A DNA stretch of 64,000 nucleotides from Deferribacteres bacterium (GTDB lineage Bacteria; Zhuqueibacterota; Zhuqueibacteria; Zhuqueibacterales; Geothermadaptataceae): NCBI GenBank assembly GCA_020633675.1, contig JACKDE010000004.1, forward strand, positions 558,001-622,000. The letters run 5' to 3'. Each line of letters starts with the position of its first letter. Position 1 is the first letter of the stretch. The notes below the pieces were generated by a model, which was not told the DNA's origin, did no database searches, and saw nothing but the letters and a program-made list of their open reading frames with translations. A program made the translations under genes and the position numbers. This document shows, piece by piece, positions 45,897 to 54,670 of this stretch.

Positions 45897-46442
45897 TTAA
45901 TTTCGGCTTGCGAACATTGCTGCTTTCATTTTTTCCAGTTGATTGCGCAGGCTGGCATCGATCACCTTGCCTTCGATATTCAAAACCATGCCGCCGAGGA
46001 TATCGGGATCAACATAATTTTCGATTTCAAAGGTAGCCTTGTATTGTTCACCCAAATTTTTCTTGAGGAGCTCAAGCTGGTTTTGGGGAAGCGGCACGGC
46101 CGTTATCGTGCTAGCCCGCACTTTATTGTTGTGCTTATCGCTGATTCGTTTGAATTCGGCAGCGATTTCACTAAAAATATTCTGTCTGCCTTTATCAAGC
46201 AAAATAAATACGAAATGGATAAAAAGCGCCGAGAAGCGGTCCTGAAAGTTTTTCTCGATCAGGGCACGTTTTCCCGCTTTCCCTGCTTCGGGAGAATGAA
46301 AATAGTACTTAAGCTTGGTGTTCTGCTGGAGAACCTGCTCAAATATTGCAACTTCCTTAGCGATGGTGTCCAAGTTGTTTTTCTCAACAGCCAGTTCGAA
46401 GAGAGCTTTCGCGTACCGGTGTGCTAAAACTGTTGCTTTCAA
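45897..46442 (-). CDS. atpH: F-type ATP synthase delta subunit
   Basis: A 181-residue peripheral stalk subunit (OSCP type): AHRYAKALFELAVEKN at the N-terminus and VDPDILGGMVLNIEGKVIDA near the C-terminus. It overlaps atpF by four bases (ATGA-type), so the stalk subunits are translated in coupling. Confidence 0.96.
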   Translation of the reverse strand: MKATVLAHRYAKALFELAVEKNNLDTIAKEVAIFEQVLQQNTKLKYYFHSPEAGKAGKRALIEKNFQDRFSALFIHFVFILLDKGRQNIFSEIAAEFKRISDKHNNKVRASTITAVPLPQNQLELLKKNLGEQYKATFEIENYVDPDILGGMVLNIEGKVIDASLRNQLEKMKAAMFASRN

Positions 46443-46933
46443 TTCACGTCTCCCATCTCTTGCATGGATTGCAGGATCAAATCTTCATGATCCTTTGGAG
46501 AAAGCGCTTTGCCGATTGCTTTGGTCGTCGCCGCAATGGATAACTCAATAGAGAGCCGCTTGATTTCGGAAATCGCTTTTTCACGTTCCACAGAAATCTC
46601 TTTTTTGGCACGCTCCAACTGCGCTTCCGCTTCCTGACGCGCTTTGCGAACGATTTCCTCGCGCATCGATTCAGCTGTGCTTTTTGCTTTTGCAATCAGT
46701 GCTTGCGCTTCATCCCGAGCTTGCGCGATCACTTCTTCCTGCTTTTGCAGCGATTCCGCTGCTTTGGCTTGTGCGATTTCAGCTTGCTCGAGAGATTCTT
46801 TGATCTTTTTTTCCCGTTCGTCCAATGCTTCGCGCAGAGGCCCCCAAGCAAAGCGGTACAAAATGATATACAATATCAAAAATGTCACCGCCGTCCAAAA
46901 CATCAGACCGGTGTTTGGCGTTAACAAATCCAT
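46439..46933 (-). CDS. atpF: F-type ATP synthase b subunit
   Basis: A 164-residue protein with one N-terminal helix (LMFWTAVTFLILYIILYRFAW) and a long charged, Ala/Glu-rich helix that dimerises as the peripheral stalk. Only one b-type gene is present, so a homodimer is expected instead of the b/b' pair of phototrophs. Confidence 0.96.
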   Translation of the reverse strand: MDLLTPNTGLMFWTAVTFLILYIILYRFAWGPLREALDEREKKIKESLEQAEIAQAKAAESLQKQEEVIAQARDEAQALIAKAKSTAESMREEIVRKARQEAEAQLERAKKEISVEREKAISEIKRLSIELSIAATTKAIGKALSPKDHEDLILQSMQEMGDVN

Positions 46934-46947
46934 TTTCTATCCTGTTG

Positions 46948-47178
46948 TTATGCTTTGAAGGTCAGTAGCAGGCAAACGATCAGCGCGATAACACCGACAC
47001 CTTCGATCAGTGCTGCGGTCAGGATCATCGCGCCGCGAATGTCACCAGACGCTTCAGGCTGACGGGCGATACCTTCCATCGCTGCGGCTGCCAATTTGCC
47101 AATGCCCATACCAACACCGATAACTGCACCGGCTGCGCCAATGCCCGCACTCAAGAAAGCTAATGCAACGGATTCCAT
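46948..47178 (-). CDS. atpE: F-type ATP synthase c subunit, proton type
   Basis: A 76-residue hairpin of two helices with the polar loop ARQPEASGDIR and the ion-carrying Glu59 (AALIEG) in helix 2. The Gln/Ser/Thr side chains that define sodium-binding c subunits are missing from helix 1 (IGVGMGIGK) and around Glu59, so proton coupling is expected. It lies between atpB and atpF. Confidence 0.97.
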   Translation of the reverse strand: MESVALAFLSAGIGAAGAVIGVGMGIGKLAAAAMEGIARQPEASGDIRGAMILTAALIEGVGVIALIVCLLLTFKA

Positions 47179-47250
47179 GGAACCTCCTCTTGACTATACT
47201 AGTCGTTGTTGAAGTTAATTATTTGTTTATTCGATTTTATTTTAAGCCCA

Positions 47251-48054
47251 TCAATGTTCTTGATGAATGGCTGCACCAATGAAAACAGTTGATAACAGAG
47301 TAAAAATATATGCCTGCAGAAAGGCGACAAGTGTTTCCAAAATGCCAATCACTGCTGCAGTCACAACAGGAAATGGCGCCACAACATAACTTTTGAAGAT
47401 AAACACAATGCCGATCAGCGACAAAATCGCGATGTGGCCAGCCGTCATGTTTGCGAACAAACGCATGGCTAACACGAAATGTTTGATAAACAAGCTCATC
47501 ACTTCGAGCACCGCAATCAACGGAATCAGAAAGACAGGGATGCCGTGTGGCACCAAACCTTTCCAGAATCCCCAAACGCCATTTTTCTGCATACCGGCAT
47601 ACAATCCCGTGCCGAAGGTGATCATCGCCAGTACACCAGTTACGCTCAAATCACTGGTTGGCGTTGCGCCTCCGGGCACCAGCCCTACCAGATTATTGCA
47701 CAAAATAAAAAAGAAAAAGGTAAAGATGAGCGGCTCAAATCTGCGGGCATCTTCACCGAGATAATTTTCAACAATGTCCTTGCGCAAAAAAACGACCACC
47801 GCCTCGATAGCATTGGCCATGCCCTTGGGCACCAGTTGCTTTTTGGTGAAGAGCATCGGTAGAACAATCATGAGCAGGCCAGCCACACCCCACATCCACA
47901 ATGTGTGCAGGGTGATGCTAAGATCGATCCCAAAGACTTCTGGCAAAGGGATCACAACGTGATCGACAATATGATGCAGAATATCATTGGTGTCTTCGCC
48001 TTCACTACCCGGCCCCAGCAAGAGAGCAGTGTTTATAATCGAGTTAGAAAACAT
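47251..48054 (-). CDS. atpB: F-type ATP synthase a subunit
   Basis: A 267-residue membrane subunit with the essential stator Arg198 in LAMRLFANMTAGH and the usual NNLVGLVPGGATPTSDL region. Its start overlaps the stop of the preceding atpI-like gene by one base (TGATG). Confidence 0.97.
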   Translation of the reverse strand: MFSNSIINTALLLGPGSEGEDTNDILHHIVDHVVIPLPEVFGIDLSITLHTLWMWGVAGLLMIVLPMLFTKKQLVPKGMANAIEAVVVFLRKDIVENYLGEDARRFEPLIFTFFFFILCNNLVGLVPGGATPTSDLSVTGVLAMITFGTGLYAGMQKNGVWGFWKGLVPHGIPVFLIPLIAVLEVMSLFIKHFVLAMRLFANMTAGHIAILSLIGIVFIFKSYVVAPFPVVTAAVIGILETLVAFLQAYIFTLLSTVFIGAAIHQEH

Positions 48055-48446
48055 CAGGATGTTTCTTTCTTTTTCGATAATTGAGCGTTTAGATAATTTA
48101 GCTCGTAGACTTGCAGTACGAGATAGAATACAATTACAGAGAGCGAAAAAGCCAGCAGGTTCAGGTTGCTGAGGCTGGCTACAAGCAGAAATATCACCGC
48201 GATGATAAAGAATCGCAGGATAATTCCGGAAAAGAAAACTTTCAAAAGCTTCTCTTTTTCAACCAGAAAAGCTCTTTTGTTGAAAAAATAGGCGATAAAA
48301 ATATTCAACAATCCTACAAGACTTCCTGCGATAACCGCATGAAGCACGCCACGATCAAAAAAATGCAGGATTGGGAAAGCAGACAGGAGGAGCACCAAGC
48401 ATGTTCCTCCGATTGCAAGCACCGAGAACTTGCCGAATTCAGTCAT
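48054..48446 (-). CDS. AtpI-like membrane protein of the atp operon
   Basis: I use the ATG at 48446, which overlaps the end of atpZ by eight bases; an upstream in-frame ATG at 48509 would overlap much more. The 130-residue protein has four hydrophobic helices and matches ATP synthase subunit I in size, order and position rather than by a strong motif. Such proteins help assemble the c-ring or supply Mg2+. Confidence 0.75.
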   Translation of the reverse strand: MTEFGKFSVLAIGGTCLVLLLSAFPILHFFDRGVLHAVIAGSLVGLLNIFIAYFFNKRAFLVEKEKLLKVFFSGIILRFFIIAVIFLLVASLSNLNLLAFSLSVIVFYLVLQVYELNYLNAQLSKKKETS

Positions 48447-48693
48447 CACTGTTCTGCTTATCTTTTGATTGAGAAGGGAAAACTGCGCGATAAACGGTGA
48501 GAAAGCCACTAGCAGTACCTAAAAGAGCCCCGAGGATAAAGAACAGGGGCAACGTTGACAACTTGGTATCCAGCCAGTAACCACCCAACCCCCAAACCAG
48601 AATGGAGAAGGCAAAACGGAAACCAAGATCAATGTATTTTACATAGCTATTCTGCTGACGACGCTTTTTATTGTTTTGCTCGGAATTGCTCAC
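48439..48693 (-). CDS. atpZ: AtpZ-family protein of the F0 sector
   Basis: An 84-residue protein with a basic N-terminus and two helices: GFRFAFSILVWGLGGYWLD and LFFILGALLGTASGFLTVY. This pattern, with the Gly-rich first helix and LD at its end, is the AtpZ/AtpI family. It overlaps bactofilin by four bases and the atpI-like gene by eight, all in coupling. Confidence 0.88.
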   Translation of the reverse strand: MSNSEQNNKKRRQQNSYVKYIDLGFRFAFSILVWGLGGYWLDTKLSTLPLFFILGALLGTASGFLTVYRAVFPSQSKDKQNSDD

Positions 48694-49136
48694 CGTTTTT
48701 GTGGCATGGGCATAGATTTTTGCGGAGCACCCAATAGCGATTTTGCCCCTTCGCCATCCTTGAAGGCAGATTTACCGTCTCCCTGTCCCATCGAACAGAC
48801 GCCGTCAAAGAAGGCCCCTTCATTGATAACCAATTTTGCCGTTTGCAGCTCTCCCTGAAAGAGCGATTGCGCTTCCAGCATCACTCTGCCGGTTGCATGA
48901 ATTTTCCCTCGTACTTTTCCACCAATAATAGCATTTTTGGCAGAAACTTCACCATCGACTTCCCCTTCTTTCCCTACAATCAGAGTGTCGCTGGTGGTGA
49001 TCCTTCCTTTGATCTGGCCATCGACGCGAATACTACTCTGCACCTTGACCGTGCCTTCGAAATAAGTACCCTTGCCGATAAAAGTGTTTAAATCCCCTGA
49101 GCGATCGAATTCATCCACTTCTTTTTTTCCTAACAT
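48690..49136 (-). CDS. Bactofilin-family cytoskeletal protein
   Basis: A 148-residue protein with the bactofilin beta-helix: GKGTYFEGTVKVQSSIRVDG, GRITTSDTLIVGKEGEVDGE and GKIHATGRVMLEAQSLFQGE are successive rungs. Short polar tails flank the core. Bactofilins form nucleotide-independent filaments that localise cell-wall enzymes. The M23 peptidase gene 34 bases upstream is a typical partner. The ATGA overlap with atpZ ties this gene to the atp transcript. Confidence 0.93.
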   Translation of the reverse strand: MLGKKEVDEFDRSGDLNTFIGKGTYFEGTVKVQSSIRVDGQIKGRITTSDTLIVGKEGEVDGEVSAKNAIIGGKVRGKIHATGRVMLEAQSLFQGELQTAKLVINEGAFFDGVCSMGQGDGKSAFKDGEGAKSLLGAPQKSMPMPQKR

Positions 49137-49170
49137 AATTCACCTTGCTAAAGTTGGGAGCCTAAGTTGT

Positions 49171-50079
49171 TCAACTACCGCTGGAATGAAATGCCAAGAT
49201 GTACTCTCTTGGGTTTACCGGCTTGCCATCCCGCCACACCTCGAAATGCAGATGCGGGCCTTTGGATGTGTAACCGGAGTTGCCCAATTGCGCGATCGGC
49301 TCTCCCTTCCGGACATAAGCCTTGTCTTCCACAAGCAGCTTACTGTTATGTGCATAATATGTAAAAACGTTGTTGCCGTGATTGATAATGACGATATTTC
49401 CGTATCGCGATGTCCATCCGGCAAAAACAACCATGCCTGAACCGGCAGCGAGGATGTCGGTGCCACGACGTCCTGCTATGTCAATACCCGGATGCCATTT
49501 ATCGGCACCGGGATCGCCACTGCCAAGCAGCCATGAAGTGGTCGAATAGTCGGCTGACAAATAACCTTCGACCGGCAGCATTGTTGGCAGGCTTGGCGTA
49601 AAATCATGAAGACTTGAGTTCTTACGCGACACGAAACTCGATTGCGAAGAAATTTTTTCAATATCCGGTTGTACTCCGGAATAAACATCTTCGTCAAAGC
49701 CACGATTCTGCAGCTCACTGCTACTGCTATACTGGCGATCGCGAACCATCATGGCTGGGTTTTTAACACCATCGACGCCGAGCAGATTGAGCACTTTCTG
49801 ATAATCTTTATTGATGGCTTCAAAGCGTTGCTGCAAGTAGAAAACGCGCTTATTGTCTTCGCGCAGATCATCATTTTTAGCCGTCAGAATTCTGTTGTCA
49901 GAGTGCACATGATACCATTGCCAGTAGGCATAAATACCAGCAAGCATGTGCATAAACAGCACAATGCCAACAATCATCAGCACACGCACGATGCGCATGC
50001 TCAGCCGAAAGCTATGTGGTTCGGCATTATCGTCAGGAATAAATAAAACCGAAATGCGCTTCGGTCTATTTTTTTTCAT
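49171..50079 (-). CDS. Membrane-anchored M23 (LytM) peptidase
   Basis: A 302-residue protein with a basic cytoplasmic N-terminus, one helix (about 31-50), a short coiled coil (60-95), and a C-terminal LytM domain. Zinc ligands are visible: His196 and Asp200 (HPGIDIA), His278 in HLHF (276-279), with the catalytic His244 in YYAH and His276. All are intact, so it should cleave peptidoglycan cross-links, unlike the degenerate EnvC type. Paired with bactofilin, it probably acts in cell shape or division. Confidence 0.93.
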   Translation of the reverse strand: MKKNRPKRISVLFIPDDNAEPHSFRLSMRIVRVLMIVGIVLFMHMLAGIYAYWQWYHVHSDNRILTAKNDDLREDNKRVFYLQQRFEAINKDYQKVLNLLGVDGVKNPAMMVRDRQYSSSSELQNRGFDEDVYSGVQPDIEKISSQSSFVSRKNSSLHDFTPSLPTMLPVEGYLSADYSTTSWLLGSGDPGADKWHPGIDIAGRRGTDILAAGSGMVVFAGWTSRYGNIVIINHGNNVFTYYAHNSKLLVEDKAYVRKGEPIAQLGNSGYTSKGPHLHFEVWRDGKPVNPREYILAFHSSGS

Positions 50080-50197
50080 TTTGTTTGCTATCGTATTTTC
50101 AGCAGTCGTTCTTCTATAGAAGGCGGAATCTATGTATTATCAGCTTAAAAGTCAACCCTTTTTCAAAGGTAGAAGCGATTTACATTCCTGCCTGCAT

Positions 50198-51058
50198 TTA
50201 CCATAATTTCAACAACAACTCGATAATGCGTTCGAGATCATTTTCAGAGTAATACTCCAATTCGATCGCACCCTTTTTGCCTTTCTTCTGGATTCTGACC
50301 TGCGTTCCAAAAATCTGCCTGATTTTATCCTCTGCTTCCTGCAGATGTGGTTCCAGTGACGCTGGTTTGGCAGCCTTGTTTTTTGCAGTTTTTCTCCTGG
50401 GTGAAGTCAGCTTCTCAACCTGGCGGACGCTCAGCCCGTCTTGTTTGATCTTTTTCCAGACTTTCAACTGCTCACTCTTATCATCAAAAGCAAGCAGGGC
50501 ACGCGCATGTCCGGCGGAAATTTCTTTGCTGCGCAAGCTTGCCTGTACCAGATCCGGGAGCTTGAGCAAACGCATAAAATTCGCGATGGTTGCCCGATCC
50601 TTTCCGACACGTTTGGCTGCGCTCTCCTGTGTCAGATTGCATTCGTCGATCAATCGCTTGTACCCCAGCGCCTCTTCAATCGGGTTGAGGTTTTCCCGCT
50701 GAATATTTTCGATCAACGAGAGCTCCAGCATTTCCTGGTCGCTGCTGACATCGAGCACATAGGCAGGAATGGTCTCGTAAGCCAACTCCTGCACAGCCCG
50801 CAAACGCCGCTCACCTGCAATGAGCTGATAGCCATCTCCCAGCCGACGCACGCTGATCGGCGTAATCAGGCCATTTTCAGAAATCGAGCTCTTAAGCTCG
50901 CTTAATGCCTGATGATCGAAATCGGTTCGGGGCTGAAATGGATTGGGAGAGATTTTGGAAACGTGAATTTCGGAGAGATTTTCTTTGCGTATGGTATCGG
51001 CTTCCTGAATATCAGGGATGAGCGCCGACAGTCCCTTGCCGAGTCTCTGGGTGGCCAT
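50198..51058 (-). CDS. parB: ParB-family chromosome partition protein
   Basis: A 286-residue protein with the CTP/N-terminal box ISPNPFQPRTDFD, GERRLRA, ENIQRENLNPIEEA and a helix-turn-helix (LTQESAAKRVGKDRATIANFMR). The N-terminus MATQRLGKGLSALIP is the classic chromosomal ParB start. It overlaps parA by 47 bases. I saw no clear parS site (TGTTTCACGTGAAACA) in the window by eye. Confidence 0.96.
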   Translation of the reverse strand: MATQRLGKGLSALIPDIQEADTIRKENLSEIHVSKISPNPFQPRTDFDHQALSELKSSISENGLITPISVRRLGDGYQLIAGERRLRAVQELAYETIPAYVLDVSSDQEMLELSLIENIQRENLNPIEEALGYKRLIDECNLTQESAAKRVGKDRATIANFMRLLKLPDLVQASLRSKEISAGHARALLAFDDKSEQLKVWKKIKQDGLSVRQVEKLTSPRRKTAKNKAAKPASLEPHLQEAEDKIRQIFGTQVRIQKKGKKGAIELEYYSENDLERIIELLLKLW

Positions 51059-51812
51059 TCTTGAGTACCTCTTCTGCTAAGCTCATGTAATTTTCACTGC
51101 CGGTACAAACTGCATCATAGAGAATAATCGGCTTGCCGTGACTCGGCGCTTCACTTAGGCGAACGTTTCGCAGGATCACCGATTTGAAGACCTTTTCGCC
51201 AAAATAGGTTTTCACATCGTCAGCAACCTGCCGGCTCAAATTAAGGCGATTGTCAAACATTGTCAGCAGCACGCCCTCGATCTCAAGAGCCGGATTGAGG
51301 TGTTTTTGCACAAGACGAATGGTATTCAGCAATTGGCTCAAGCCTTCCAAGGCATAATATTCGCACTGAATCGGAATCAATACGGAATCGGCGGCAGTCA
51401 GGGCATTGAGCGTCAGCAAACCAAGGGATGGTGGGCAGTCGATAAAAATATAGCTGTATTTACGAGCCAAACGCTTGATTTGACGATCGAGTATTTTCTC
51501 GCGCGAAATCGTGCCAACCAATTCGACTTCTGCACCGACCAGCCGTACATGTGCAGGCAACACATCGAGGTATTTTAAATCTGTGCCGACCACGGCTTTA
51601 TTGATGTCGAGATCTTCGACCAAGACCTCATAGACTGTGCGCTTGGCATCCTTGCTGGAGAGACCAAAACCGCTTGTGGTATTGGCCTGCGGATCAATAT
51701 CGATCACCAACACCGGGTGTTCGGCGACTGCTATGCAAGCCGCTAAATTTACAGCAGTGGTGGTTTTGCCAACACCGCCTTTTTGATTGGCTATTGCAAT
51801 TATTTTTGGCAT
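51012..51812 (-). CDS. parA: ParA/Soj-family partition ATPase
   Basis: The ATG at 51812 gives MPKIIAIANQKGGVGKTTTAVNL, the standard opening with the deviant Walker A KGGVGKTT; the 14 residues before it from 51854 are not conserved. 266 residues. It also shows FIDCPPSLGLLTLNALTAAD and the C-terminal SEAPSHGKPI block. It works with ParB to segregate the chromosome origin. Overlap with parB suggests coupled translation. Confidence 0.96.
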   Translation of the reverse strand: MPKIIAIANQKGGVGKTTTAVNLAACIAVAEHPVLVIDIDPQANTTSGFGLSSKDAKRTVYEVLVEDLDINKAVVGTDLKYLDVLPAHVRLVGAEVELVGTISREKILDRQIKRLARKYSYIFIDCPPSLGLLTLNALTAADSVLIPIQCEYYALEGLSQLLNTIRLVQKHLNPALEIEGVLLTMFDNRLNLSRQVADDVKTYFGEKVFKSVILRNVRLSEAPSHGKPIILYDAVCTGSENYMSLAEEVLKNGHPETRQGTVGAHP

Positions 51813-51985
51813 TTCAATCCTGCGTATAAATTCAAGATTTGAAAGATAAACCAAGAATTGTTCAAAATCAAGCTGTTTTTACAAAGCAAGCTTCTGAAAA
51901 ACAAACACATAAATTTAAATTTTACAAAAGGATAGACAAGCATCAAACAAAACAGTTTGCCGCTTGCCATCTGCTATTGCACTTT

Positions 51986-54670
51986 TTAATAATAGCTGCC
52001 CCCAAAAATGCTCGACCGACCGCCACGACGCTCCAGCTTCAGATCTTGCAAGTGTGGCGCCTTAACATTAATTCGAAAATAGAAACCGCGCGCAGGCCCG
52101 ACAGGATTCCAGCTCAACGACGCCTCCCAACAATGCAAATCGCGATAAAAAGTCCAGTACTGGCTGACGAGTTGCTTCTTGCGCAAGTCAATTTGTCCAT
52201 TGAAGCGCACCCGCCAATTATCCGTCAGGTTGATTTCTGCATTCTGGATATTCAGATAGGCGGTTTTTGACTTTAGATTGGGATTAAAGCTGCTGAGTGT
52301 GTATGAGAAAGTCAGGTTGGCGCGCCACGGAATACCTGTATTGGAAAACGTGCTACCACTTTCAAAACGGTCCTGGTTGCCTGCAAAGCCAGAAAAATTC
52401 TCAATCTCGCCAAAATTTTCCTGCATTGCATCGTCCGAGGCCGAAGCGCCCTGCAAACGAATGCTCGAAGAGATATTGAGACTGGTCAGCCGTAAATATT
52501 TGCCGCCAAACAAGCCGCCATCCGCCCAGAGATAGCGATTCGTTTCGCGGCTGAGCGAGTCGTCGTACGCATACGGACTGTGTGACATGCCGATACTGAT
52601 GTTGAGTGTGCGCGTCGGTGTTGCGCTGAGCGTCGTGCGTAGATTGCTCAGCTTCTTGTCATCAGCCGCAAAATTGTAACCGGAGGAGATGTTCATACTG
52701 AAAAGGTCGATCTTTTTCTCCTTTTCACCCGACATGGTTTTCATTTGAAAAAGATTATTGACCGAAAAAGACAGGCTGGCAATTTCACCTCGCGGCGTGC
52801 CGATCCCCCCTTGAAAACTATACATATCACGTTGTTCTTCGACGATATTGCTGTCCGCATCGAACGTCTGCACCGTTTGATAATAGCCCCATTTCGGATC
52901 GGAAAAATCCGGCTGATAATTAAACGAAACCGACGGCGTCACCACGTGCCGTAGCGCTTTGACCGGCCCGATGTTCGGCGCGAACGTACCATAGAGCTTG
53001 GTGTTGGCAGAAGCGCTGTAGCGGAACAGATGGCGTGCATAAAAACCCTTCTCTGTCGTTTCAGTGCTGGTGGTAGAGAAATCATCGTATACGCGTTTGC
53101 GATCGAACCAATCTTCATCGATTGAAATGGATTGCGACATGCCCAGCCAGCCGAACAGCTTGCCGGGATTGTTGAAACGCAGGCCGATGTCGTGGCTGGC
53201 AAAGGAGCGCTGCTCTTCATCAAAGGTCGAGTCTGAGGTGATCAGTGTGCGCTGAAACTGACTTTGGGCGCGCGAGCTGTAACTGAAATAAATATTTTCA
53301 TACCATTTCGGATTGCTGTTGCCGCCGATGCTGCTCCGCCCGCCAGAAAGTCCGCGCTTGCGCGCGTCGGTTTTTGGTGCAAACAGTTGCCGTTCGCCCA
53401 GGTAAAACGTGACTTGCGGAAGCTGCCGGGTAATGTTACCGCTATCCAAATCCTTGTTTTCAGAGACGTTCACCGAAATGTTTGCGCGCGTTTTGGTCCA
53501 GCGCTTCGAATAGGTGGCTTGCGATATCAGCGTACGACTGAGGCGCTGCTGCGGACTAAAACTGAAATCACGATAGTAGCTGTTATCGGATATAAACGTC
53601 CCGCTGGCATTCAGCGATGACGTTTTGCCGATGGTTTGATTATGACTGATGCGCAAATCCCAGCGTCGTTGCTGCACGCCGCTCTCTGCAAAATTTTTGC
53701 GTGTGAGCGATCCGGAAACATTGCCGCGAAAATTGTAGCGCATCGCATAGTTAAAATTGCCCTTAAAAAGCCACCCGGCTTTTTCGTAAAAATCGGCTGT
53801 GACCTTGGCATCCATATATTCGCTGATGGCCCAATAGTAGCCAAAATCACGCAGATAGCGGCCCTCTATGGCGCTTTGACCATAGCGCGGAATCACCAGG
53901 CCGCTGCGCCGTCCGGATTGGGTCGGGAACATGCCAAAGGGTAAAATCGCCAAAGGCACTTTGCCCAAATACAGCACGATCGGCTTGGCAATCACGCGCT
54001 CGCCAACAATGATTTTCATCCGGCGCGCCCAAAAATGGAAATGCGGCTCCGATTCCAAATCACATGAGGTAAATGTGCCGCGGCTGATATTGAGCACATT
54101 CGGCGCCACCCGCTTGATCTGCTCGCCGCCGTAGTTGCCTCCTTCGAATTTGGTTCGGCCGCGCACCATGCGGCCTTTTCCCGAATCAAAATTGAACTCC
54201 ATTCGTTCGCCAGTAATCCGATCGGTCCCTTCGATCAAAACCGGATAACCGACAATATGCATTTCGACACTGTCCGTCGGAATGGCGCTTCGCAAAGAAT
54301 CGCTTTTTACAGCAAGCGTCTCGGCAATGGCCTCGGCGGTCAGTGTGCGGGTATTCCAGTCCACTTCGATCCGGCCCGCTTCGATGGTGGTGCTTTTATA
54401 GGTCACAATAGCATCGCCGATCAGGATAAGCTTATTATTGACGATGTCGAAATCCTTGTGGTGGGCCTCGTAGCTAATCGGCGCTTCGATCTGGCTGCGA
54501 CTGGTATCTGGCGGGGTCAGCCTCGAAGCGTTCTCTCCGTTGGGTTGGCCTGCCTGCTGCCCGAGTGCAGGTGCGCTCCAGCAAAACAGGATTGCGCAGA
54601 TGGAAATGCGCCACGCGAGAGCGCCATTTTTTTGGCGTTGCCGTAGCGTTTTTTTATTGCTAAAAATCAT
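51986..54670 (-). CDS. lptD: LptD (OstA-type) LPS-assembly outer-membrane protein
   Basis: The start is best at the ATG at 54670, which overlaps the stop of rarA by 11 bases and gives an 894-residue protein opening with a signal peptide (cleavage near ALGQQ). The periplasmic OstA jellyroll follows (ILIGDAIVTYKSTTIEAGRIEVDW, DRITGERMEFNFDSGKGRM). The rest is the LptD barrel (LPFGMFPTQSGRRSGLVIPRYG, then many beta-strands). Its presence implies an LPS-bearing outer membrane. No lptE is adjacent. A longer frame to 54865 has no ribosome site and lies fully within rarA. Confidence 0.9.
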   Translation of the reverse strand: MIFSNKKTLRQRQKNGALAWRISICAILFCWSAPALGQQAGQPNGENASRLTPPDTSRSQIEAPISYEAHHKDFDIVNNKLILIGDAIVTYKSTTIEAGRIEVDWNTRTLTAEAIAETLAVKSDSLRSAIPTDSVEMHIVGYPVLIEGTDRITGERMEFNFDSGKGRMVRGRTKFEGGNYGGEQIKRVAPNVLNISRGTFTSCDLESEPHFHFWARRMKIIVGERVIAKPIVLYLGKVPLAILPFGMFPTQSGRRSGLVIPRYGQSAIEGRYLRDFGYYWAISEYMDAKVTADFYEKAGWLFKGNFNYAMRYNFRGNVSGSLTRKNFAESGVQQRRWDLRISHNQTIGKTSSLNASGTFISDNSYYRDFSFSPQQRLSRTLISQATYSKRWTKTRANISVNVSENKDLDSGNITRQLPQVTFYLGERQLFAPKTDARKRGLSGGRSSIGGNSNPKWYENIYFSYSSRAQSQFQRTLITSDSTFDEEQRSFASHDIGLRFNNPGKLFGWLGMSQSISIDEDWFDRKRVYDDFSTTSTETTEKGFYARHLFRYSASANTKLYGTFAPNIGPVKALRHVVTPSVSFNYQPDFSDPKWGYYQTVQTFDADSNIVEEQRDMYSFQGGIGTPRGEIASLSFSVNNLFQMKTMSGEKEKKIDLFSMNISSGYNFAADDKKLSNLRTTLSATPTRTLNISIGMSHSPYAYDDSLSRETNRYLWADGGLFGGKYLRLTSLNISSSIRLQGASASDDAMQENFGEIENFSGFAGNQDRFESGSTFSNTGIPWRANLTFSYTLSSFNPNLKSKTAYLNIQNAEINLTDNWRVRFNGQIDLRKKQLVSQYWTFYRDLHCWEASLSWNPVGPARGFYFRINVKAPHLQDLKLERRGGRSSIFGGSYY

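Noticed and set aside
46948..47178. Sodium-type ATP synthase
   Set aside because: The c subunit lacks the helix-1 Gln and the Ser/Thr beside the carboxylate that define sodium binding.
50198..51812. Replication origin near parA/parB
   Set aside because: No dnaA, dnaN, rpmH or gidA genes, DnaA-box cluster or parS site was seen in the window, so an origin cannot be claimed.
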